Source: Prevotellaceae bacterium
GTDB lineage: Bacteria; Bacteroidota; Bacteroidia; Bacteroidales; UBA932
Direction of reading: 5' to 3'
Length of the DNA: 5,486 nucleotides
NCBI GenBank assembly: GCA_031288885.1
Contig: JAITQP010000169.1
Coordinates: 1-5,486, forward strand
Shown here piece by piece: positions 1 through 5,206 of the stretch (positions within the stretch are counted from its first letter, which is position 1; the number at the start of each line of letters is the position of its first letter). A program made the position numbers and the translations under genes. The notes beneath the pieces were generated by a model. It had not been told where the DNA came from. It did no database searches and was given only the letters and a program-made list of their open reading frames with translations.

Positions 1-881
1 CGAGCTGCATACTCCCACTCTGCCTCCGTCGGCAACCGGTAGTTTTTCCCCGTAAGCGCATTTAGCCGCGGAAGAAAAACCGTATCAACATCAAGCCAGC
101 TCATTTGCTCAATCGGCAGCTGGTCGTCGTCCTTCCAGTAGTTTGGGTCTGCAAGGGCTGCAATGGGATGATTTTTCATAACGGCTAACCACTGCGCACG
201 TGTTATCAGGTACTTCCCCATGCTAAAGCTGCGCACCGTTACGCTGTGGGGATACTCTTTATTGGCAGTTGCGCTGCAAGCGCTGCCCTGCTCAGGGGTA
301 CACCCCATTGTGAACGTTCCCCCCAGCACGCGTACCATCTCAATATCCAGCTCCGCAGGATAGCTGTGCGCAGGGGCGGGAGTTCTATGCTTGCGTTCCG
401 TTCCATCCAGCTGCTGCGCCAGCGCCGAGGACACTCGCGGCAGGTCGCCCGTGGCTACGCCGGTGCGAATGTAGCTGCCTTTGCCGGATAGCTTGCTGTC
501 TTTTGCATCAATGAGCTGCGCGTAAAACATGTTATCGCTGCCTTTGATGTCATCGGTTACTAAGCAAATCGTAGATACGCCGTTGGCGCGTCCCCACTCG
601 GCAAGCGCGTTTCTGTTTATGCTCCTCGCGCCTTGCGTGCGCAGCTCAGCAAGTTTTGTCTTTACGGGGTCGGTAGCGCTGGAGAGCACGTTGTAGCGGC
701 TGTTGCGGTTTAGCTCGGCGCCTATTTGGGTGGCAAGGTTGTCGCCGTTCGTGTTGTCACCGCCCACCACAAACACGGCCAACGTGGGCGTGTTGCCGGA
801 GCCTTGCGCTCCGGCGGTCATTATGCCTGCTGCCCCAACGAGCAGCAAAGCACTCAAATAAATTTTGTAATTCTGCTTCAT
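1..881 (-). CDS. Exported SUMF1/FGE-sulfatase-domain protein with N-terminal LpoB/CsgG-like domain (partial, C-terminus outside window)
   Basis: The reading frame is open from the ATG at 881 to the left edge (293 complete codons). Residues 1-26 look like a Sec signal peptide: KQNYK, then a hydrophobic run LSALLLVGAAGIM, then a likely cut after TAGA before Q26. Residues 31-160 (starting TPTLAVFVVGGDN) have alternating strands and helices resembling LpoB/CsgG/FlgO-type alpha/beta domains; this assignment is tentative. Residues 182-293 are clearly the start of a formylglycine-generating-enzyme-like domain: MVRVLGGTFTMGCTPEQG, MGKYLITRAQWLAVM, LPIEQMSWLDV and the hallmark YRLPTEAEWEYAA. Family members include sulfatase activators, EgtB/PvdO-like enzymes and many non-catalytic binding proteins. 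The catalytic cysteines of true FGE lie in the missing C-terminal part, so activity cannot be judged. The start at 881 was chosen for its A-rich upstream region and sensible signal peptide; an in-frame ATG at 935 is an alternative. No promoter is seen close by, so transcription probably comes through the upstream RNA elements. Confidence 0.9.
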   Translation of the reverse strand, partial: MKQNYKIYLSALLLVGAAGIMTAGAQGSGNTPTLAVFVVGGDNTNGDNLATQIGAELNRNSRYNVLSSATDPVKTKLAELRTQGARSINRNALAEWGRANGVSTICLVTDDIKGSDNMFYAQLIDAKDSKLSGKGSYIRTGVATGDLPRVSSALAQQLDGTERKHRTPAPAHSYPAELDIEMVRVLGGTFTMGCTPEQGSACSATANKEYPHSVTVRSFSMGKYLITRAQWLAVMKNHPIAALADPNYWKDDDQLPIEQMSWLDVDTVFLPRLNALTGKNYRLPTEAEWEYAA

Positions 882-937
882 ATTTTTTTTTGTTCTTTTT
901 GAATTGCGCTTACTCTTTTGCAGGATTTTCAGCATTA

Positions 938-945
938 CCTCCTTT
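938..945 (-). promoter_or_regulatory. Shine-Dalgarno-like AAAGGAGG just before an alternative in-frame ATG
   Basis: On the minus strand AAAGGAGG is followed by TA and then ATG (933-935). That ATG is exactly 18 codons upstream of, and in frame with, the FGE-domain gene start at 881, with no stop between. The added residues would be MLKILQKSKRNSKRTKKN, a very basic leader. The 2-nt spacing is too short for a classical Shine-Dalgarno site, and Bacteroidota rarely depend on such sites, so it may be chance or a ribosome standby site. Confidence 0.3.
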
Positions 946-959
946 GGGTTTAGGCAAAT

Positions 960-985
960 AAAAAAGCGGACTTACCTATCCGCTT
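960..985 (-). terminator. Intrinsic terminator of RNA element A
   Basis: On the minus strand AAGCGGA, an 8-nt loop TAGGTAAG, then TCCGCTT runs into TTTT and further AT-rich sequence. This is a 7-bp stem with a T6 tract. The first four stem bases (AAGC) are also the end of the closing stem of element A, so the two helices compete. It lies about 80 bp upstream of the FGE-domain gene start and would attenuate transcription into that gene. Confidence 0.65.
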
Positions 986-1139
986 CTGAGGTTGTGAAAG
1001 CTACCCGTAAATGCAAAATAAGTAAGCCCGCATTACTCTGCGAGTGTTTACTACTTATTTCCGGTAGGGACTTTGAAATTTCTCACGTTTCAGAAGCCGG
1101 AATAACGTTAAACGTTTTTTACTATGTTATATAATGTGC
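960..1139 (-). ncRNA. Structured RNA element, copy A (leader-proximal to the FGE-domain gene); family unknown, 6S-like or attenuator
   Basis: Read on the minus strand, the element folds as a long interrupted hairpin. The closing stem pairs GCTTCTGA (1090-1097) with TCAGAAGC (982-989), continued by wobble pairs and a bulge through ACGTGA/TCACAACC. An asymmetric internal loop follows, holding the conserved AAATTTCAAAG on one side. Upper helices are CTACC/GGTAG and AAATAAGTA (1052-1060) with TACTTATTT. A small CGCA/TGCG tip closes the fold. It ends in a good intrinsic terminator (960-985). The minus orientation is preferred because only that strand has a GC stem followed by a T tract. Size and rod-like shape with a large internal loop recall 6S-type RNAs, including the Bacteroidales-1 motif reported from this order. 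I cannot confirm that family by eye. Its position about 80 nt before the start codon also permits a regulatory leader. Confidence 0.6.
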
Positions 1140-1164
1140 TGTCGATACGCTTGCCTTTAGGCAA

Positions 1165-1343
1165 GTAAAAAAGGCGGATTTACCATTTGACACCTGAGGT
1201 CGTGAGAAACCGTCCCTACCAAATAAGTAAACCCGCATTATTACGAGCTTAACTTTATTCATTATAGAGGCTTTGAAATTTCTCACGTTTCAGGTGTCCG
1301 AATAACGTTAATCGCTTTTTTACTATGTTATATTATACTGTGC
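1165..1343 (-). ncRNA. Structured RNA element, copy B (promoter-proximal)
   Basis: This is the second copy of the same element and the first to be transcribed from the promoter at 1402-1434. Its closing stem pairs GACACCTGA (minus, 1290-1298) with TCAGGTGTC (1189-1197) and continues through ACGTGAGAAA/TTTCTCACGACC, giving nearly 20 bp. Compared with copy A, three stem pairs have changed on both sides (G-C to A-T, T-A to A-T and T-A to C-G), so pairing is kept while sequence is not. The middle helix is AATGAATAAA against AATAAGTAAA with one mismatch. The 3' end has a weaker terminator-like hairpin (1167-1195). An 8-bp inverted pair, CGATACGC at 1143-1150 and GCGTATCG at 1342-1349, flanks the copy. 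Family and function are unknown. Confidence 0.6.
1167..1195 (-). terminator. Weak terminator-like hairpin of RNA element B
   Basis: On the minus strand AGGTG pairs with CGCCT (one G-T wobble) across a 14-nt loop, followed by TTTTT. It sits where copy A has its terminator, and its 5' arm again overlaps the closing stem. The stem is short and the loop is long, so it should terminate poorly, allowing readthrough into copy A. Confidence 0.35.
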
Positions 1344-1401
1344 GTATCGGCACGCTCTTTGTCTTTATTCTACATAAACTTTTCGTTTTAAATTAACGCT
1401 A

Positions 1402-1434
1402 CAAATATACAAATAATTATCTCAATTATCCAAA
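1402..1434 (-). promoter_or_regulatory. Bacteroidota-type promoter upstream of the tandem RNA elements
   Basis: On the minus strand TTTG (1431-1434), a 21-nt spacer and TATATTTG (1402-1409) match the Bacteroidota primary-sigma consensus TTTG/TAnnTTTG. Transcription would start near 1395, about 50 nt before element B. The site lies within 15 bp of the acyltransferase stop codon, so it marks a new transcription unit that includes the RNA elements and perhaps the FGE-domain gene. No other good promoter was seen between here and position 881. Confidence 0.65.
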
Positions 1435-1448
1435 TTAGGGTAAAAAAG

Positions 1449-2585
1449 TTACCTACAGAGCTGCTGGGAATCGACTGGGTTGGCGTATATTCCCAGAAAA
1501 ATATCGCCAAACATTTTTTTGTCCTCCACGCCGGAGGCGAGCGCATGGCTGTAGCGGCGGATAAACGCCTCCTTCTCCTCCTGCGTGTAGCGGGCTGCAT
1601 GCAGGCTGCTCTGCGCGCGGAGGTCGTGGGCAATGTAGCTGTTGCAGGTTAGCCTGTAGCTGCTGCGTATTTGGGCGTCGATGAGCGCGGCGGCTTGCCT
1701 GTTGAGCTTGCTGTGGGGTAAGCCGGCCAAGGGCGCTAAGTCGGCCTTGGAGAGCGGGCTGCCAACGGCAATGTGCACCTCGCCTTTGGGCTGGCTTATG
1801 CCGGTGAGGATGCTGCTCAGGTCTTCGCCGGGCTTCTTGGCGTACGCCCCCGTGCGGCGCAGCCGGTACAGCTCCAGCGCCTTCAGCGTGTCGCACGGCT
1901 CCCACTGGTAGGAGATGGACACGGGAACAATGTTCAGCGCGGCCAGCGCCTCAACGGGGTTGCCGGGGCAGCTCATGTAGAACATTTTGACGAGCGCCTG
2001 ATCGGTAGCATCTACGCCGTCTTTGGTGCGCCCGTTGCGCTGCGCAATCCACACGGATTCGCGCTTTTCGGTTAGCGCGTAGCGGATGTACTCGGAGAGG
2101 TGCAGCGAGTTGGCGTAAAAATCCTTAATGCCGCCGCCGCGAATTACCTTAAACATTTTGTTGGACTTGCCAATGTCGATAATCAGCGGCGTGCTCATCA
2201 GGTTGTCCCCAAAGGTTATTTCGGTGGTGCGGTAGCCGGAGTAGTGGAGGGCTTGCTGCAGGAGCGCGGAGTCCAGCATAATATCGCGGTGGTTGGAGAC
2301 AAAAAGGTAGCAGGCGTTCCTGTCCAGCTTGTCGATGCCCTCGTACGAAAACCGGCTAATGCTGCGGGCAATGACCTCCTCGTTTGTCGTTTTCATCACC
2401 TGATGCTGAAACTCGTCGATGGTGGTGTAGCTCGTAATCATCCGCTTTACGTCCTCCACCGGCTTGCTGGGGTAAACGTAGGCGGAGAGCAGCGGAAAGT
2501 ATTCGCTCTCTGCAATGCGGCGCATCGCCGGCGCTATTTCCTCGTCGAGGTAGGGGCGTAAGTCGTCAAATTTTTGGTTAACCAT
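1449..2585 (-). CDS. PlsC-like (COG0204-type) acyltransferase, 378 aa
   Basis: The protein looks like a Bacteroidota glycerolipid-type acyltransferase that moves an acyl group from an acyl carrier to a hydroxyl acceptor. Motifs in order are VSNHRDIMLD (residues 96-105, catalytic His99 and Asp105), a GGGIKDF block (150-156) with downstream helix, AQRNGRTKDG (181-190) at the position of the usual EGTRS acceptor-binding motif, and NIVPVSISY (218-226) for the motif with the conserved proline. His and Asp are separated by five residues, not the textbook four; I recall the same NHRDIvLD form in other Bacteroidota homologues. No signal peptide or clear membrane helix is seen, so it is probably cytoplasmic or peripheral to the membrane. 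The ATG at 2585 was chosen because a longer frame to 2852 runs through the ligase gene and yields a low-complexity, shadow-like N-terminus. It follows the ligase stop by 32 nt with an A-rich leader. The acceptor is unknown. Confidence 0.85.
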   Translation of the reverse strand: MVNQKFDDLRPYLDEEIAPAMRRIAESEYFPLLSAYVYPSKPVEDVKRMITSYTTIDEFQHQVMKTTNEEVIARSISRFSYEGIDKLDRNACYLFVSNHRDIMLDSALLQQALHYSGYRTTEITFGDNLMSTPLIIDIGKSNKMFKVIRGGGIKDFYANSLHLSEYIRYALTEKRESVWIAQRNGRTKDGVDATDQALVKMFYMSCPGNPVEALAALNIVPVSISYQWEPCDTLKALELYRLRRTGAYAKKPGEDLSSILTGISQPKGEVHIAVGSPLSKADLAPLAGLPHSKLNRQAAALIDAQIRSSYRLTCNSYIAHDLRAQSSLHAARYTQEEKEAFIRRYSHALASGVEDKKMFGDIFLGIYANPVDSQQLCR

Positions 2586-2617
2586 TCGGTGTTTTTTATG
2601 TATAGTAAGGTTATCAG

Positions 2618-3904
2618 CTATCTTTTTCGCCTGTCCACCAGCTTCACCGGCTTGCGGCTCATGTCCGGGAAGTTGATTTTTCGGATTTCCTCCGGCAAAC
2701 AAATTTCCACCTCCGGCGCCACGCGTACTTTTGCGCGGAAGCGGTCTTCCAAATCCTTCACCACGTTGTCCGCCGCGTGCGGGCGCAGCCCAACGCGCAC
2801 CAGCACGCTGTCGTTGCCGCTGTCGTTGCTGCCCACCTCCACCACGTAGCACTCCACGTAGGGGGTGTTGTCGAGCACGTCGAACAGGGCAGGCGGGTAG
2901 AGCGTAGTGCCCTTTAGCTTGATGAGGTGGTTGGCGCGCCCCAGCACGGGGCTAAGCCTCATGGACGTCCGTCCGCAGCGGCAGGGGGCGGTGTGTATGC
3001 TCACCATGTCGCCCGTTTTGAAGCGCAGCAGGGGCATGCCCTCTACCCCCAGCGTGGTGACGACCAGCTCGCCCACCGCACCCTCCTCCACCGGCTCCCC
3101 GCGCTCGTTGACCAGCTCGCAGATAATGAGGTCGGGGTGGTGGTGACCGCCGCAGCCGTGCTCGCACTCGGCAAAGGTGGTGGCCATTTCGGTAGAGGCG
3201 TAGGTGGAGAACAGCGCCACGTCCCACTTTTCCCTGATGCGCCGCCCAAGGAGGTTGAGCGAAAAATCCTGCTCCCGAAGATTTTCGCCGATGCAAACCA
3301 CCTTTTTTACGCTCGAATTTCGGTAGTCTATTCCGTTATCCTCGGCATACTTGATAATGTGCAGGATAAACGAGGGCACGCAAACGATGGTGTTTGGCCT
3401 GATGCGGCGGATGGTGTCCCACTGGAGCTCCGGGATACCGTTTCCCACGCGGATAACGCCGGCGCCCAGCGCGCGCAGCCCCAGAAAGTACGCCAAGCCG
3501 GCCATAAACCGCTTGTCGAGCGTGGTCATGAGCTGCACCACGTCGCCGGGCTGCGTGCCGATGCACCGGAAAGATATTTTTTCGTTGTACGCCAGCCGGT
3601 CGAGGTCTTTGTCGGTCAGGGCAAACGTTACGGGGTCGCCCAGCGTGCCCGAGGTGGTGATGTAGTCCACCACCCTGTCGGGGGGAACGCAGAGGAAGTC
3701 GCTGTTGTGGAGCTGTAGGTCTCTTTTGTCGGTGAACGGGATTTGCCGCAAATCCTCCACGCGCCTGATGCGGTCAACGCTTACGGCGTGCTGCCGGAGC
3801 ATGCGCCGGTAAAACGGCGAGCGGAGGTTCAGGTACTGCAGCGCTGCCTGCATTTTCGCCTCCTGAAAGCGAGCTATTTCCTCCTGTGGACTGTACTCAA
3901 GCAT
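2618..3904 (-). CDS. PaaK-like adenylate-forming CoA ligase (phenylacetate-CoA ligase family), 428 aa
   Basis: The family activates a carboxylic acid with ATP to an acyl-AMP and then transfers it to CoA or another thiol. Visible ANL-superfamily motifs are YITTSGTLGDP (81-91, phosphate-binding loop), STYASTEMA (233-241, adenine/acid site), LRFKTGD (293-299, ribose-binding Asp299) and GRANHLIKLKG (322-332, hinge before the C-terminal domain). The small C-terminal domain ends near SRKPVKLVDRRKR, where Lys418 or Lys421 could be the adenylation lysine. Cysteines and histidines at 247, 251, 254-256, 308 and 310 may form a metal site. The length of 428 aa fits PaaK proteins and is shorter than fatty acyl-CoA synthetases. 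The start at 3904 (MLEYSPQEEIARF) fits the expected family N-terminus; an ATG at 3964 would overlap the esterase gene by 31 bp. Despite the family name, nothing shows that phenylacetate is the substrate. It sits between the esterase and acyltransferase genes in one apparent operon. Confidence 0.85.
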   Translation of the reverse strand: MLEYSPQEEIARFQEAKMQAALQYLNLRSPFYRRMLRQHAVSVDRIRRVEDLRQIPFTDKRDLQLHNSDFLCVPPDRVVDYITTSGTLGDPVTFALTDKDLDRLAYNEKISFRCIGTQPGDVVQLMTTLDKRFMAGLAYFLGLRALGAGVIRVGNGIPELQWDTIRRIRPNTIVCVPSFILHIIKYAEDNGIDYRNSSVKKVVCIGENLREQDFSLNLLGRRIREKWDVALFSTYASTEMATTFAECEHGCGGHHHPDLIICELVNERGEPVEEGAVGELVVTTLGVEGMPLLRFKTGDMVSIHTAPCRCGRTSMRLSPVLGRANHLIKLKGTTLYPPALFDVLDNTPYVECYVVEVGSNDSGNDSVLVRVGLRPHAADNVVKDLEDRFRAKVRVAPEVEICLPEEIRKINFPDMSRKPVKLVDRRKR

Positions 3905-3933
3905 GGCAACTCGGCTAAAGGGTGTATAACGTA

Positions 3934-4830
3934 TTATTTTTTTGCGGTTAGCGCTTTTACCCACTGCACAAATTCGTGATGCCAGCCCGCCGCCTTGCCC
4001 TTTGGGGCGACGCCAAAGCCGTGCCCGGGCTGGTCGTACAGCAGCAGCTTGCAGGGGACGTTTTTTTCCTGCAGCGCCTCGTAGTAGCGCAGGCTGTTGC
4101 GGTAGTCAACGGTTTTGTCGTGCTTGCAGTGGAGCAGGAACACGGGGGGCATATCGGGGCGCACCTGCAGCTCCAGCGACAGGTAGCGCTCCATTTCGCT
4201 CGTCCGCTGGCTCCCCAGCAGGTTGCGCCGCGAGCGCCGGTGGACGATTTCCTCCTCCTGCATGGTGACCACGGGGTATATCATGGCCACAAAGGCCGGC
4301 TTGAGCAGCGCCTGCGGTGCGGCGTCCGGCGGCGACACAAAGCAGGTGTCGAAGTGAGCGCCCGCCACGCCCGCCAAGTGCCCGCCCGCCGAAAAGCCCA
4401 TTACGCCCACCTTGCCGGGGTCGAGGCGGTGCGCGGCGCACATTTCCCTCACCAGCGCCATGGCGCGCTGCAAATCCTGTATCATGGCCGGGTGGCTGTT
4501 GCCAAACATCCCCACGCGGTAGCGCAGCACAAAGGCGGCAATGCCCTCGCGCTGCAAAAACTTGGCCACCCTGTGCCCCTCGCCCCGCAGGCCTAAGTGG
4601 TGGTAGCTGCCGCCCGGGCATACTATCACCGAGACGCCCGTATTTTTTTCCGCGTCGGGGAAGTAGGCGGTTATTTCGCCGAGCTTTTGCCTGCAAGTTG
4701 CCGAGGGAATACCTTTCCACAGCTTGATGGTTTGCCCCGAAAGGGGGTGACCGCAAAACGGTAAAATCAACGCAAGCGTTATGCGGTACGTGAACAGGGA
4801 TTTAGGGGTAGCGAGTTGAAACAAGCTCAT
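3934..4830 (-). CDS. Secreted alpha/beta-hydrolase esterase (acetyl-xylan-esterase/BD-FAE-like), 298 aa
   Basis: A serine esterase of the alpha/beta-hydrolase fold. Residues 11-32 form a hydrophobic export signal (SLFTYRITLALILPFCG) with a likely signal-peptidase cut near SGQ at 31-33; Cys26 lacks a proper lipobox. The mature part starts with IKLWKGIP, as in many Bacteroidota esterases acting on polysaccharide acyl groups. VIVCPGGSYHHLG (68-80) provides the oxyanion-hole glycines, GFSAGGHLAG (145-154) holds nucleophile Ser147, LHCKHDKTVD (233-242) holds the likely Asp238, and PGHGFG (268-273) holds His270, so the triad is complete. The length is normal for the family. It is the first gene of the apparent three-gene unit, about 25 nt after the predicted transcription start, and is followed by the ligase after 29 nt. 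Exact substrate is uncertain: deacetylation of a glycan or of a small ester are both possible. Carbohydrate use is a family guess, since no glycan-related gene is nearby. Confidence 0.87.
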   Translation of the reverse strand: MSLFQLATPKSLFTYRITLALILPFCGHPLSGQTIKLWKGIPSATCRQKLGEITAYFPDAEKNTGVSVIVCPGGSYHHLGLRGEGHRVAKFLQREGIAAFVLRYRVGMFGNSHPAMIQDLQRAMALVREMCAAHRLDPGKVGVMGFSAGGHLAGVAGAHFDTCFVSPPDAAPQALLKPAFVAMIYPVVTMQEEEIVHRRSRRNLLGSQRTSEMERYLSLELQVRPDMPPVFLLHCKHDKTVDYRNSLRYYEALQEKNVPCKLLLYDQPGHGFGVAPKGKAAGWHHEFVQWVKALTAKK

Positions 4831-4862
4831 AATTTACGTTGCAAATAGTTAGTATTGGGATG

Positions 4863-4894
4863 CAAAATTACGTGATTTTCCACAGAAAGGCAAA
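4863..4894 (-). promoter_or_regulatory. Bacteroidota-type promoter of the esterase-ligase-acyltransferase unit
   Basis: On the minus strand TTTG (4891-4894), a 20-nt spacer and TAATTTTG (4863-4870) match the phylum consensus TTTG/TAnnTTTG exactly. Transcription would begin near 4856, giving a 5' leader of about 25 nt before the esterase ATG. The heptamer repeat begins only 20 bp upstream of the TTTG box. Short gaps downstream make this the likely promoter for all three genes. Confidence 0.75.
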
Positions 4895-4914
4895 TGTAGA
4901 GGACTTTTTTTAGT

Positions 4915-4970
4915 GATTAACGGTTAGTGGTTAACGGTTAATGATTAATGATTAATGATTAATGATTAAT
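4915..4970. repeat. Eight tandem heptamer repeats, consensus G(A/G)TTA(A/G)(T/C)
   Basis: Units in order are GATTAAC, GGTTAGT, GGTTAAC, GGTTAAT and then four identical GATTAAT copies. The identical copies at one end and the degenerate ones at the other suggest recent growth by slippage from the 4943-4970 side. The last unit runs straight into the 17-mer repeat that begins at 4968. A seven-base unit would shift spacing and helical phase upstream of the operon promoter if its copy number varied. Confidence 0.85.
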
Positions 4971-4993
4971 GGCGCGAGGCGTGCGCACCGTAG

Positions 4994-5015
4994 GGGCGGG
5001 GTTTCAAACCCGCCC
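4994..5015. repeat. Short GC palindrome (GGGCGGG ... CCCGCCC)
   Basis: GGGCGGG and CCCGCCC form a 7-bp stem around GTTTCAAA. It resembles the GTAGGGGCGGG-type intergenic palindromes found many times in some bacterial genomes. It is followed by CTTTGTGC, not a T tract, so it is not a terminator. Confidence 0.65.
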
Positions 5016-5047
5016 TTTGTGCATACCACCCATGCCCGCCCCCTGCC

Positions 5048-5100
5048 GTCATTCCGACCGGAGCGCGCGAGGAACGAGCGCGCGGAGCGGAGGAATCTCC
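5048..5100. repeat. GTCATTCCG-type intergenic palindromic repeat
   Basis: The unit begins GTCATTCCGA and ends GGAGCGGAGGAATCTCC, so ATTCC (5051-5055) and GGAAT (5092-5096) are inverted. The centre is expanded by a doubled GAGCGCGCG. It belongs to the widespread class of short dispersed repeats of the form CGTCATTCCGAGCGGAGCGAGGAATCTCC-like, recognised from memory. Confidence 0.65.
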
Positions 5101-5146
5101 TCGCAAACCGCTGTCCCCGCACGCGTCGCGCCATTGCACGCTTGCC

Positions 5147-5206
5147 GTCATTGCGAGCGAAGCGAAGCAACCGGAGCGCAGCGGAGTTCGGCGTAGCCAA
5201 TCCAGC
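5147..5206. repeat. GTCATTGCGAGCGAAGCGAAGCAA-type intergenic palindromic repeat
   Basis: The unit starts CGTCATTGCGAGCGAAGCGA and ends AGCCAATCCAGCG. TTGC (5151-5154) is inverted against GCAA (5167-5170). Compared with the common short form, about 25 bp are inserted before the CCAATCCAG end. This dispersed repeat class occurs in many genomes and often gives rise to false small-protein calls. Confidence 0.7.

Larger units (their letters stand above)
949..1343. repeat. Two tandem copies of a ~190-bp non-coding repeat (949-1139 and 1156-1343)
   Basis: Both copies share, in the same order, TTTAGGCAA then an A6 tract, a CCTGAGGT/TCTGAGGT block, AAATAAGTAA, CCCGCATTA, a perfectly identical 23-bp block (1071-1093 and 1271-1293, exactly 200 bp apart), GAATAACGTTAA, a T6 tract and ACTATGTTATAT. 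Identity is patchy: blocks are conserved, while the stretches between them have diverged. A 16-bp linker (1140-1155) separates the copies. No protein-coding frame is conserved between them. Each copy is also an imperfect palindrome, as described for the two RNA entries. Confidence 0.85.

Noticed and set aside
246..491. Plus-strand 81-codon frame within the FGE-domain gene
   Set aside because: It is antisense to a confident coding region and has low-complexity composition.
904..1134. 76-codon plus-strand frame over RNA copy A
   Set aside because: It is not conserved in copy B, has a non-ATG start, and lacks any domain or ribosome-binding context.
949..1139. RNA element read on the plus strand, or simple MITE with TIRs
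   Set aside because: The outer ends do form imperfect inverted repeats (GTAAAAAAGCG-like), but a GC stem plus T tract and a promoter exist only on the minus strand, and compensatory stem changes favour RNA. The MITE option is weakened, not excluded.
1437..1452. GGTAACTTTTTTACC palindrome at the acyltransferase stop as a terminator
   Set aside because: The T tract is inside the loop and the stem is only 5 AT-rich pairs; no T tract follows.
2586..2852. 89-residue N-terminal extension of the acyltransferase frame up to an ATG at 2852
   Set aside because: It lies inside the ligase gene in another frame, is Gly/Arg/Gln-rich like a codon-bias shadow, and the ATG at 2585 gives a normal-length protein just after the ligase stop.
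3905..3964. Upstream start for the ligase at 3964
   Set aside because: It would overlap the esterase gene and add 20 residues not resembling the family N-terminus; MLEYSPQEEI at 3904 fits better.
4915..4970. CRISPR-like array
   Set aside because: Contiguous 7-bp units without spacers are a simple tandem repeat.
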